Assembly (NCBI GenBank): GCA_020850225.1
Contig: JADZFD010000003.1
Span: 1-48,107, forward strand
Reading direction: 5' to 3'
Length of the DNA: 48,107 nt
DNA from: Saprospiraceae bacterium
GTDB lineage: Bacteria; Bacteroidota; Bacteroidia; Chitinophagales; Saprospiraceae
The notes under the pieces were generated by a model. The model worked only from the letters and a program-made list of their open reading frames with translations. It searched no databases and was not told the DNA's origin. Positions 1 to 8,280 of this stretch are shown here, piece by piece (position 1 is the stretch's first letter; each line of letters opens with the position of its first letter). The position numbers and the translations under genes are program-made.

Positions 1-202
1 AAAAGTCGTTTTTGTTACTGCCGTTCCTAAAGGTAAGGAATATTTGACTGCTAAAAAACGACAGTACAAATATACAAATTATTTACAATATATTGGTTGT
101 CTGTATATTAAATTTAACAAAGTAGAAGTAATTGACTTCTAATTTCAAACATTTCAGCTTACTCAATCGGATGTGATAACTATCCAGTAACTTGGTTTGG
201 GT
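1..202. other. Left-edge intergenic region
   Basis: No gene could be assigned here. A frame is open from base 2 to a stop ending at 142, but it has no recognisable domain and no start inside the window. The only signal is a -7-like box on the minus strand, listed separately. The stretch ends at the stop codon of the M1 peptidase. Confidence 0.4.
67..74 (-). promoter_or_regulatory. Possible -7 box for a minus-strand gene beyond the left edge
   Basis: On the minus strand the bases read TATATTTG, an exact match to the Bacteroidota -7 consensus TAnnTTTG. No TTG is seen at the expected 19-20 bp spacing. No start codon lies between the box and base 1, so any gene it serves begins outside the window. 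Confidence 0.3.
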
Positions 203-2146
203 CTATAATTTGATCCATTTAAAAATTTTACTGGTATTCTTTGAACTGTTTAATTGCAATAAATACTGACCTGAATGTATCGTTCCTACCTGGATACGTG
301 TCTCTTTATCCTGACATTTACCGGATTGAACAGTTTTTCCGTCCAAGCTTATGATATGGTATGAATCCCAGTTGCCTTTGTCTGTGATTAATGTTAACAC
401 ATCCTGAACCGGATTTGGCAATATGGTCACATTGTTTTTGTAATCACTGACAGATGATGTCAGCAAACCAGCATCATATTTGACACTTGATTTGGAAAGT
501 AACCATAATGCAGGATCAAACTGAATATTTTCAACATCAAAGTCGGTTGTAATCTCGAATGTCTGATTGTTTTCTGTATTTTCCAATCTTATGTATTTTT
601 GCTGAACTTTGCTACTCAGACCAATCTGTACAGGCATATCAAAGAAAGTCACGGAAGGATGTGAGGTTGTCTGGTTTAAATGTATTATCAATTTATTATC
701 TTTATACGCCCAGGTTACATTATAGGTTGGGTATCCTTCACCTTCATACCAGTTTTTGAAAAAACTTGTCAAATCCTGACCTGAAACATTTTCCAGACTG
801 TTTTTAAGATCATTGGTTGTAGTATTGCTGTATTGATGTTCGTTCAGATAGTTTCTGATACCTTGGTAGAAATCAGTATCTCCCAGCTTCCACCTCAACA
901 TATGTACCAGATATGACGCTTTGTTATAGGATAATCTGGAATTGAATATGCTGTTGACATTGGTAGGATTAGTGACTTTTACGGATCCACCAGGCTGTGA
1001 TGTAGCACTATTAATAATTCCGTATTTCCAATTATACCAATCGTTTGGATATGTAGGAAATCTTTCACGTATCAGCCCATCGAGGTAAGTTGCAAATCCT
1101 TCATTAAGCCAGATATCCTGCCATGTCCGGCATGTAACATAGTCTCCAAACCATTGATGTGCCAGTTCGTGTGATAACAGACTGTTACCAAAATTGACTA
1201 CAAAACTCATCGTCTGGTGTTCCATGCCACCACCCCAATTAAATTGTGCATGTCCATATTTCTCATTTCTGAAAGGATAATTTACAAAAAGTGAATCGAA
1301 ATACTCAAGCACTTTTACATTGTATGAAGTGCCGATTTTTGCCTGATTTATGGATTCAGGGTAGACATAATTAAGCATAGGCATAGTTGTACCATCAGAT
1401 AAGTGAACATCATGACTGTATACTTCATAATTGGTGACAGCTATGGCTACCAGATAAGGAGATATAGCATGTCTGTGCCTCCAGTGATATGTTTTGTTGC
1501 CTTCAGACGAAATAAATTCTCGTATTAATAATCCGTTGCTGGCAGCTCTGTATTTGTCAGGTGTTGTAACAAGCACATCAATACTGTCAATTTTATCATC
1601 CAGGCCATTTTTACAAGGCCACCAGTCCTGTGCGCCGAAAGGTTCAGACAAGGTCCATAAGATAGGAACACCACCATGCTGGTCCTGAATAAATGATCCG
1701 AAGCCACTCGTTGGTGGCTCTCCATGATATGTTATAGAGATACTGTCTAAAGCATTTTCAGCAAGAGCTTGAGGGAAATTGACATCCAATCTGTAGGAAT
1801 CCGATTGTTTGAAATCTATTTTCTTACCGCGCCAAACGATACTGTCCACTTCCAGATTATTTGTGAAATCGAAACTTATAGAATGCTGATCCTTACCGAT
1901 TATCTCAAAATAAGTAGTAACTGTACCTTGAATATACCATACTGCAGGGTCAATATACCAGTCATAACGGTAGTATTTGAGGTCGTAATTTTCTGTAAAT
2001 AAGGAAGGTACAATCTGGGTTATATCCTTTTTTGAATCAGAAATTTTACCTGGTATCCGGGTGCAATAATGGTCGTTTTCCCAATTTTGGGCATTAATCC
2101 CTGTCCATAATAATGTAAAAAGTACAATTAATAACTTATTATTCAT
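203..2146 (-). CDS. Secreted M1 family metallo-aminopeptidase with T9SS type A tail
   Basis: This is a zinc aminopeptidase that removes N-terminal residues from peptides, predicted to be exported and then secreted or surface-attached. An N-terminal signal peptide ends near NAQN. The substrate-anchoring GxMEN-type motif appears as GGGMEHQ near residue 306, the zinc motif HELAHQ near 322, and the third ligand in NEGFATY about 20 residues later. The protein (647 aa) is shorter than ERAP/PepN-type M1 enzymes and lacks their large C-terminal helical domain. From about residue 570 a beta-sandwich tail beginning ILPNPVQD and ending FKWIKL has the form of a type IX secretion sorting domain. The ATG start directly precedes the signal peptide. 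Family assignment is firm; substrate preference cannot be read from sequence. Confidence 0.93.
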   Translation of the reverse strand: MNNKLLIVLFTLLWTGINAQNWENDHYCTRIPGKISDSKKDITQIVPSLFTENYDLKYYRYDWYIDPAVWYIQGTVTTYFEIIGKDQHSISFDFTNNLEVDSIVWRGKKIDFKQSDSYRLDVNFPQALAENALDSISITYHGEPPTSGFGSFIQDQHGGVPILWTLSEPFGAQDWWPCKNGLDDKIDSIDVLVTTPDKYRAASNGLLIREFISSEGNKTYHWRHRHAISPYLVAIAVTNYEVYSHDVHLSDGTTMPMLNYVYPESINQAKIGTSYNVKVLEYFDSLFVNYPFRNEKYGHAQFNWGGGMEHQTMSFVVNFGNSLLSHELAHQWFGDYVTCRTWQDIWLNEGFATYLDGLIRERFPTYPNDWYNWKYGIINSATSQPGGSVKVTNPTNVNSIFNSRLSYNKASYLVHMLRWKLGDTDFYQGIRNYLNEHQYSNTTTNDLKNSLENVSGQDLTSFFKNWYEGEGYPTYNVTWAYKDNKLIIHLNQTTSHPSVTFFDMPVQIGLSSKVQQKYIRLENTENNQTFEITTDFDVENIQFDPALWLLSKSSVKYDAGLLTSSVSDYKNNVTILPNPVQDVLTLITDKGNWDSYHIISLDGKTVQSGKCQDKETRIQVGTIHSGQYLLQLNSSKNTSKIFKWIKL

Positions 2147-2191
2147 TGTTAAAAGCTTTGATTTTAGATTTTAAAATGTAAAAATAACAAA

Positions 2192-2593
2192 TTAATCCAA
2201 ATCAAAATCAGAAATATTAACAGGATCTATATCGTAGTCAAGGGTAGATCTTCCTCCTTTGCCATTCTGTTTGTCGAGTGTCCAGTTATCAGTAGCTGAT
2301 GTCTGAAGCCACAAATCATTGGATTTTCTAAAAACCTGTACATTAAAATCAAATTTTTCGCGCATCAGCTTTTCAAATGAAGCAACTGTCATATCCGGAT
2401 CTACCATTACTTCAGTTTCAATCATTCCTGGATTAATCTCGCTTAATAATGTTGCCTCATTGAGCTGATCTGTGATACTGGATCCTTCTTCTTTTTTATG
2501 TTCATTGGTATAAAACTCAATCTTTAGAAAAGGAAACTGTTCAGAGAATTGCTCTTTAATATTATGTATATTGAATGTTTTTTTAAACTCCAT
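2192..2593 (-). CDS. Conserved hypothetical protein
   Basis: A 133-aa soluble, acidic protein with no signal peptide or membrane segment. From memory, similar short proteins occur widely in Bacteroidota without an assigned function. The N-terminal half (IHNIKEQF, FPFLKIEFY) looks alpha/beta. The middle has VFRKSNDLWLQTSATDNWTL, and the C-terminus is very acidic and ends in DFDLD. It starts 46 bp after the stop of the CBS-domain gene on the same strand, so the two are probably cotranscribed. No catalytic motif is visible. Confidence 0.75.
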   Translation of the reverse strand: MEFKKTFNIHNIKEQFSEQFPFLKIEFYTNEHKKEEGSSITDQLNEATLLSEINPGMIETEVMVDPDMTVASFEKLMREKFDFNVQVFRKSNDLWLQTSATDNWTLDKQNGKGGRSTLDYDIDPVNISDFDLD

Positions 2594-2639
2594 TAGTCAA
2601 GTAATTTATATAGGTTTTGATTTAAAAAATTAATCCTGT

Positions 2640-3077
2640 TTATCTGTATGCCAGTATCATCAGATCGTAAGTTGTTATGATACCTACCAACTCCTCCTGG
2701 TCATTGACAACAGGCAATGCTCTGAAGTAATTTTCCCTGAATATTTGTACGCATTTCTGAATTACATCATCCGGTTTAAGTTTCAAAACGTTTGTTTCCA
2801 TAATGTCTTTAGCTAAGTTGCTGGTTAGCAGGAATGTGTTGCGCCTCATGCTGGATGGGAGATTCAGTTTGGTTCCCCAATCCAATAACAACATCAAATC
2901 AGTTTTTGAAATAATCCCGACAAATTTATTCTGATCATTGATTACGGGTATATGATGGATGTTGGTATTGTCAAACAAAATCTTAACTTCCTTGAGAATA
3001 GTATCCTGTTTTACCTTTATCAAGTCCTGAGTCATAACGTCCTCTACCTTTACCTGAAGCAATTCTTTTGCTGCCAT
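2640..3077 (-). CDS. CBS-domain pair protein
   Basis: A 145-aa stand-alone Bateman module. CBS domain 1 begins at about residue 10 (VEDVMTQDLI) and includes IHHIPVINDQNKFVGIISKTDL. CBS domain 2 begins near 88 (AKDIMETNVL) and includes FRALPVVNDQEELVGIITTYDL. The characteristic HxPV-D-GIIs/tTDL endings of each repeat are clear. Such pairs usually bind adenine nucleotides or SAM and act as sensors or partners of other proteins. No effector domain is fused here, so the target is unknown. A -7 box lies just upstream, and the hypothetical gene downstream is probably in the same transcript. Confidence 0.92.
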   Translation of the reverse strand: MAAKELLQVKVEDVMTQDLIKVKQDTILKEVKILFDNTNIHHIPVINDQNKFVGIISKTDLMLLLDWGTKLNLPSSMRRNTFLLTSNLAKDIMETNVLKLKPDDVIQKCVQIFRENYFRALPVVNDQEELVGIITTYDLMILAYR

Positions 3078-3115
3078 ATGCTATTATAATTATATAGGTT
3101 GGTGTAATAATATCG

Positions 3116-3123
3116 CAAATATA
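3116..3123 (-). promoter_or_regulatory. -7 promoter box for the CBS-domain gene
   Basis: The minus strand reads TATATTTG, an exact TAnnTTTG match, 39 bp upstream of the start codon. A good -33 TTG at 19-20 bp is not present, so a weak or regulated promoter is inferred. Confidence 0.4.
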
Positions 3124-3243
3124 GGCTTTATTCTGCCAATATCTTATGATTATAGTCATGTTGTGCGTGGATATTTATCAATAATGATCGATAAAACTTC
3201 GCCCAAAAGTATGTATGATTAATAACTGAAATGAGAATTCTTA

Positions 3244-6200
3244 TTACATTTTTATAATCTTAAAAGTCCTTACAACCTGTCTGTTAGTGATTTTTACAAA
3301 ATAGAATCCGGCAGGTTCATTTTCCAAATCAATAAAAGTAGTGTTTTCTTCACCCGATAACAGATAAATTTCTTCATTTCTAACAATTCGTCCATTAGCA
3401 TCTATGGTGGAAATTATAGCATTCCCAAACATACCGGTCATATTTATTTTTGAAATATCATGGGTTATATTCGGATAAACATGAATGTTGGCAAAACTTT
3501 CTTCTATACTGTTATTATCTGTTCCGACGAGGTTACCACATACGAAATTAAGTGTAAATTCGCTGCCAAAATCAGGTTGAAATTCATACCATGCTCCCTT
3601 TATACCTTTTGCCCGGATATAACCAGTACCATCACTGTTTGCCCACCAGGAAATACCATCCTGATCACTATCTGTAAATTGTAGCTGATAACAGCCATTA
3701 AGATTATAAATTGTATCATTATATATGGTAAAAGCGTCCATTTTTGCAGGACTGGATTTTATGATATTGCCATGAGCATCTTTAAGATTCCACCTTGTTT
3801 CATGTGGTGCACCATTTGTTTTCATAGAGACAATTATACCTGTGTCGAAATTTCTTACAGGAGATATGTTGGAAACCAGTTTATTGTTCTGTATGTATTC
3901 ATCTGCTCTGCTATTTACGCGTACTACGTTGGCAAAGAACGAGGAAGCTTGATTAAAAGTAGCAACATCTATATCTGGTAATGCTATACTTTGTTTCTCT
4001 AAGGCTGGAAGATTTCCCTTCCAGGTGTATGTATTTGTAATTGTATTGTCAACACCATATTCGAATGTCACTTCTGTAACTGTTGATGATCCGTTGTTTT
4101 TAAATTCGATAACAGGATTTGAACAGATAGGATTGTTTCTGAAATAGGCTATTTCATCCGATGGTGAAAGAATCTTTTCCAATGATATATCGTTGGTAAA
4201 ATTCATACTGCCATACTTAACAACCTGAGTGTTGACAATATAACGACTATCACCGGTAGCTGTATTAATACCGTAATCGATGGTGAAATTGTTTTTATCT
4301 TTAACAAAGTCGGTGATTTCAAATTCGTTCAGATCTGTTGGAGCTCCGGGACACCAGCCTGCACGGTCATATATCCAGGTTCCTCCCTGAGGATATACAG
4401 GATTGTCGGCACATTCTTTCCATACCTGCCAGGAGAATTCAGGTGTTCCGCCATCAATGTTGATAGAATGGATTCGTGGGATAAATTCACCTTCCTGTCC
4501 ATGTCCTGTTGTTGCTACCCGGGTTTTCAGGCTTTGGACATTGTTGTCAAAATGTATAATTCGTGGTTCTAACTGACTGTTATTAAGTATGGAAGTGAAA
4601 TCATATTGTCTTACCGGCCAAACCTGCTGTATGTCAATTATATTGCGCGCGGGTGTACCTTTAATAAAGGCAAACTGTATATCTATTTCCTCCTGATATT
4701 CCCCGCCCTGATCCATTAACAGTCGTTTATTGCCTTCCAATATTGGACCAAAGTCGCTTACGTCAAAAATCCATGTTTTCCCGTTGAGTCCAAGATTGAG
4801 ACCTATTCCGTATGGAGTGACAAATGACATAATTTCAAATTTGGCAGGAAAAAAATAGTAATAGACCAAATCCTGAATTTCCAGTACATCTTCAGATTCC
4901 GTATCTATAGATTCTATGACAGAACCGTTTTCATCATAGACATATTGTGGGACTGCATCCCAATAGTAAAAAGCATCGCCAGCCTGTAGTTTTCGATTGA
5001 CAACTGAGTATGGCGTAATCTTATAAGGTAGATTTTCTATAGAATCCTGCCATATCTGTTCTGTCTTTTGTATGCTGGCGTTACCTGTTAGAAAAGCCAT
5101 ATCCGGTCTGATTCCAGATAATTCGAAACCTTTGGTATAGTTGGTACTTCTGTATGGAGTTGTAAAAATTGTACTTTCAAACTCGGCCTTTCCCTGAAAA
5201 TCGGACAGGTCAGCGATTGATTTCTCCGTATTCGTGTTCATATCAAACAGTAAAAGTAAATCGGATTTTAAATGGGTTAAGGTTGCCGGATTTTGCTGCA
5301 TAATTATTTGAACTTCCTCTGCAGAAAGAGCCTTTTTCCATACAGTAAAATCGTCCAGACTACCAAAATACGGATTGCCGCCATCATTGGCAGAACCTAA
5401 AAAGAATTTGTCAATAGTAATACTTTTTGTTTTGCCTGTACCCGAAAACCATAAATTGCCGTTCAGGTATATATTCATAACACCTGTTGCTGTGTTTTTG
5501 GTGAAAGCCCAGTGATTCCAATTGGTTTTATAGTCTGTAGGTTGAGCATTTTTCTCGATTCTGTCATATCCTGAATTATCACCGCCACAATCCCAATATA
5601 CTTTACCATTGGACCAGGGTAGGTGAACATTGAACTGTCGGTTTCCCTGTTTATCAACAGCATAGAAAACAGAGTTGTTTTTTGGCTGGTTATTTGCATC
5701 ACCTTTAGCCCGGAAAGCTATAGTAACCTGATCACTGATCTGACTCAATGCCTGTGACACTACCTGTCCTCTGCCAACACCACCCAATTGTATGTATTTG
5801 TCAACCTGGTTATTAATCAGGGACAGAGATGAGCCAGTATTACTTGCCAGAATTTCCAGATCGTCCAATTCTATCTCATTGCCTTCATAGGTGAATTCAA
5901 ATACAAGTGACTGATAATCAATATAATTGTATGATTTGCTGAAATAAATATCGGTAGAGCCATTATTTTGAAAATCAATTCTACTTTTGACAACTTCACT
6001 GAAACTTACTTTGTTCGCATCAAAGGATTCCAATGTTGTCCAATCTGTAGCAGCAATCTGTACCCTGAGCATGTTGATGATGCCACTTCCACGGTGTTGA
6101 AGTGAGATACCGGAAATATTTCCCTGTGGTAGTTTGTTTAACTCTTCTTTTGTATACAGTATATAGAACTTGCCTTTAGGGTGATGGCGACTGATCAATA

Positions 6201-6648
6201 CATTGTCTCCAATCGGATCATGTGGAAATGTTTTGATAATACTATTTGTATTGGTAGCAACAGTTTTAGTCAGATGGTATTGAGTCCAAGTATAGGTAGG
6301 AGTCGAAGTATATAGCAGAAAAGGATTGTCATAGCCACTTATTATATAATCCGGATGAATTGCTTTTAAAGAATCTACTCTGGAAGAATCCACTATACTG
6401 GTATTGCAGCTATAATCCCATTCGCCGCAACCTTTATTTCTATCAGTACCATTGGATACTAATCCTCCCTTGCAACGCATGGAATAGTACATCAGAATTT
6501 TTTCATATTGATTGTGGTCACCGTTTGGAAATCGAACTAAAGTATCTCTTGTTTTGGAACCATAGTGCAGTGTGTTTACCCATACTGTATCCTGAGCATG
6601 TGCTGAAACCACAATCAGCGATATTAAAATCAATAAAATCTGTTTCAT
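3244..6648 (-). CDS. PNGase F-like secreted protein with inserted lectin-type domain and T9SS tail
   Basis: PNGase F releases N-linked glycans from glycoproteins by cleaving the Asn-GlcNAc amide bond, and this 1134-aa protein is a large relative. A signal peptide ends near AHAQD. CGEWDY at residues 74-79 corresponds to the N-terminal catalytic-Asp motif of PNGase F. Residues about 275-450 form a LamG/concanavalin-like jelly-roll (NNSVFYAV, WNHWAFTK, GSLDDFTVWKKAL). The second PNGase F half follows from about 629 (WIFDVSDFG, FIKGTPARN) and contains the signature DRAGWCPG near 762. A T9SS tail starts near 1059 (IHVYPN). An acidic residue matching PNGase F E206 is plausible in GQEGEF, but an E118 equivalent is not obvious, so activity is uncertain. 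Related sequences are usually annotated as PNGase F-related. Confidence 0.8.
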   Translation of the reverse strand: MKQILLILISLIVVSAHAQDTVWVNTLHYGSKTRDTLVRFPNGDHNQYEKILMYYSMRCKGGLVSNGTDRNKGCGEWDYSCNTSIVDSSRVDSLKAIHPDYIISGYDNPFLLYTSTPTYTWTQYHLTKTVATNTNSIIKTFPHDPIGDNVLISRHHPKGKFYILYTKEELNKLPQGNISGISLQHRGSGIINMLRVQIAATDWTTLESFDANKVSFSEVVKSRIDFQNNGSTDIYFSKSYNYIDYQSLVFEFTYEGNEIELDDLEILASNTGSSLSLINNQVDKYIQLGGVGRGQVVSQALSQISDQVTIAFRAKGDANNQPKNNSVFYAVDKQGNRQFNVHLPWSNGKVYWDCGGDNSGYDRIEKNAQPTDYKTNWNHWAFTKNTATGVMNIYLNGNLWFSGTGKTKSITIDKFFLGSANDGGNPYFGSLDDFTVWKKALSAEEVQIIMQQNPATLTHLKSDLLLLFDMNTNTEKSIADLSDFQGKAEFESTIFTTPYRSTNYTKGFELSGIRPDMAFLTGNASIQKTEQIWQDSIENLPYKITPYSVVNRKLQAGDAFYYWDAVPQYVYDENGSVIESIDTESEDVLEIQDLVYYYFFPAKFEIMSFVTPYGIGLNLGLNGKTWIFDVSDFGPILEGNKRLLMDQGGEYQEEIDIQFAFIKGTPARNIIDIQQVWPVRQYDFTSILNNSQLEPRIIHFDNNVQSLKTRVATTGHGQEGEFIPRIHSINIDGGTPEFSWQVWKECADNPVYPQGGTWIYDRAGWCPGAPTDLNEFEITDFVKDKNNFTIDYGINTATGDSRYIVNTQVVKYGSMNFTNDISLEKILSPSDEIAYFRNNPICSNPVIEFKNNGSSTVTEVTFEYGVDNTITNTYTWKGNLPALEKQSIALPDIDVATFNQASSFFANVVRVNSRADEYIQNNKLVSNISPVRNFDTGIIVSMKTNGAPHETRWNLKDAHGNIIKSSPAKMDAFTIYNDTIYNLNGCYQLQFTDSDQDGISWWANSDGTGYIRAKGIKGAWYEFQPDFGSEFTLNFVCGNLVGTDNNSIEESFANIHVYPNITHDISKINMTGMFGNAIISTIDANGRIVRNEEIYLLSGEENTTFIDLENEPAGFYFVKITNRQVVRTFKIIKM

Positions 6649-6685
6649 TTACATTTGAATCTTTAAAAGAAAGGCGAATAAAGTA

Positions 6686-6693
6686 CAAATATA
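6686..6693 (-). promoter_or_regulatory. -7 promoter box for the PNGase F-like gene
   Basis: The minus strand reads TATATTTG, matching TAnnTTTG, 38 bp before the start codon. The -33 region has only TTTA, so the element is incomplete. Confidence 0.4.
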
Positions 6694-6809
6694 GATGTTT
6701 CCCGGATTTATAATAAAATCAACCTGATAAGAATAAAGACCTGATGTCAGGAAAAAGTCATAAGACTATTATCAAATATTTTTTTATCATTCGATTAAGC
6801 TATGGCTAT

Positions 6810-7094
6810 CTATTCTCTGATTATGCCCATTTTAACTCCAATTTTCCTGATATAATTTGAGAAAAATGAGAATTGCCCGAAAGGAATACTGATAAGCAAT
6901 ACACAAAGGGGCCATAACACGGTAACCAAAGGAATATAAATAATCCAGTACCAAATACTTGATTCTGTAAGAAAATTAAGTAAAATGAGATTGCCAATTT
7001 TAGCGCATAAACTGCCGCCCAACGCAAAAGTTATAAAAATCAAGGTAAACTGTAACCAACCTACGCCCCATTTATTTTTAAGTTTATTAAACAT
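6810..7094 (-). CDS. DUF6787-type small membrane protein
   Basis: A 94-aa protein with two hydrophobic segments (about residues 14-38 and 47-68) flanked by basic ends. The pattern KLKNKWGVGW, FALGGSLCAKIG, LWPLCVLLISIPFGQFSFF matches the Bacteroidota family I know as DUF6787, sometimes misnamed as prolipoprotein diacylglyceryl transferase. The function is unknown. ATG at 7092-7094 is preferred over a TTG immediately upstream. It stands alone between the PNGase F-like and the BON-LysM genes. Confidence 0.8.
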   Translation of the reverse strand: MFNKLKNKWGVGWLQFTLIFITFALGGSLCAKIGNLILLNFLTESSIWYWIIYIPLVTVLWPLCVLLISIPFGQFSFFSNYIRKIGVKMGIIRE

Positions 7095-7189
7095 CAACTT
7101 TGAATTGATTTTTTTTAAAAAAAACTATAATACTTATTAAGAATAACCATTTCGATAATCTAAATGTTGTTTTTAATATTTAGATTATG

Positions 7190-7226
7190 TTAAAAACAAA
7201 AAAAGCTGCCTGATCAGGCAGCCTTC
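7190..7226 (-). terminator. Intrinsic terminator after the BON-LysM gene
   Basis: The 18-bp perfect palindrome GCTGCCTGATCAGGCAGC (7205-7222) is followed on the minus strand by a run of T (the A run at 7198-7204). It lies about 30 bp after the stop codon of the minus-strand BON-LysM gene. Confidence 0.85.
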
Positions 7227-7253
7227 TTGTTTGTCTTTTCTTATTTAATATAA

Positions 7254-7766
7254 TTAAAGAGCAGGTATTCTTAAAACCTGACCAGGATATATTAAATCCG
7301 GATCAGTTAACATTGGCTTGTTAGCTTCAAATATTACAGGATACTTCATTGCATCTCCGTAATGCGCTTTAGCAATCTTTGATAGTGAATCACCTTTTAC
7401 AACTGTATAGAATGTTGCTTCAGGTTCTGGATTGGTAACAGTGATTCTGTCATCAACATGCTCAACACCTTCGGTATTACCTACGATAAGTACCACTTTT
7501 TCTTTATCTGATGTAGTCTCTATTTGTCCATAAATTGTTGCAGTATCAGTATCGTCATCAAATTTGATTTCCAGATTCTGAATATTGATTCCATTGGCAG
7601 CTACAGCAGCAACCAAAGCAGCACTTTTTCTGCCTTCATTGGCTTCCTTTAATGCTTGTAATGCATCAGCACCGGTTGGAGCAGCTGTCGTTGCTGCATC
7701 ATTTTCAGCAGCTTTAGTTCCTAATATTTTTGCACCTGCTGATTTTAAAAAAGAAAATAAACCCAT
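7254..7766 (-). CDS. BON and LysM domain protein (Kbp/YgaU-like)
   Basis: A 170-aa protein with an alanine-rich N-terminus, a BON domain at about residues 50-115 (AAVAANGIN, VVLIVGNTEGVEHVDDRI) and a C-terminal LysM domain at about 118-168 (TFYTVVKGDSLSKIAKAHYGD ending YPGQVLRIPAL). The order and size match E. coli Kbp (YgaU), a cytoplasmic potassium-binding protein. There is no signal peptide, which agrees with a Kbp-like rather than a cell-wall role. A strong terminator follows. Potassium binding is inferred from the family. Confidence 0.88.
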   Translation of the reverse strand: MGLFSFLKSAGAKILGTKAAENDAATTAAPTGADALQALKEANEGRKSAALVAAVAANGINIQNLEIKFDDDTDTATIYGQIETTSDKEKVVLIVGNTEGVEHVDDRITVTNPEPEATFYTVVKGDSLSKIAKAHYGDAMKYPVIFEANKPMLTDPDLIYPGQVLRIPAL

Positions 7767-8280
7767 AATTTAAAAATGTTTTGATTTAGTTATTGATTAA
7801 TATTAATCACAAAATATAAATCGATTAAATTATTAAAAAGTTTCAATAAATTTCAAATAATTAAAAATTTATATGATTCAAACCTTATATTCAATGTAGA
7901 AATGCCATTATCAGGAGATTCATACAGACTGAAATATTTTATAATTATAAAAAAAATTTTATTATTTACAATCAAAGTATTGCTTTTAAATTACAAATAT
8001 TTAATATAATATTGACAATAATTTAAAATTAAATTTTACTAAAATACACAAATTATACTTTAGTCGTTTAGTAAAAATTATGAAATGATTAGAATAAAAT
8101 TAACATTTCTTTGCAATATAGAATCTTACTTTATATCTTTACGTCGATTAAATTGCTAATCAGGTGATTTAAACTCAGACAAGCGGTTCCCACCGTACGA
8201 AATTATAGGTTTTATTTTTTGATAAAGGCAAGTAATTGTCTTATAATAATTTTATTATTCAATCCATTTAAAGTTAAATA
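7767..8280. other. AT-rich divergent intergenic region
   Basis: About 500 bp between the minus-strand BON-LysM gene and the plus-strand giant surface protein. It is very AT-rich and holds no open frame of note. It contains a good plus-strand promoter (listed) and a leader of roughly 130 nt that includes the small inverted repeats CGGT-TCCC-ACCG near 8184 and AAGGCAA-GTAA-TTGTCTT near 8225. No known riboswitch class is recognised. Confidence 0.5.
8110..8141 (+). promoter_or_regulatory. Housekeeping promoter of the giant surface protein
   Basis: A -33 TTTG (8110-8113) and a -7 TATCTTTA (8134-8141) are separated by 20 bp, close to the Bacteroidota pattern TTTG-N19/20-TAnnTTTG. The start of transcription would fall near 8147, giving a leader of about 130 nt. 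Confidence 0.6.

Noticed and set aside
2-142. Open frame of 46 codons at the left edge, plus strand
   Set aside because: It has no start in the window, no recognisable motif, and turns into AT-rich low-information residues; a minus-strand promoter box in the same place argues against it.
3124-3140. Sigma-54-like TTGGCAG element on the minus strand before the CBS gene
   Set aside because: The -12 half reads AAGC and not TTGC, and a housekeeping -7 box fits better.
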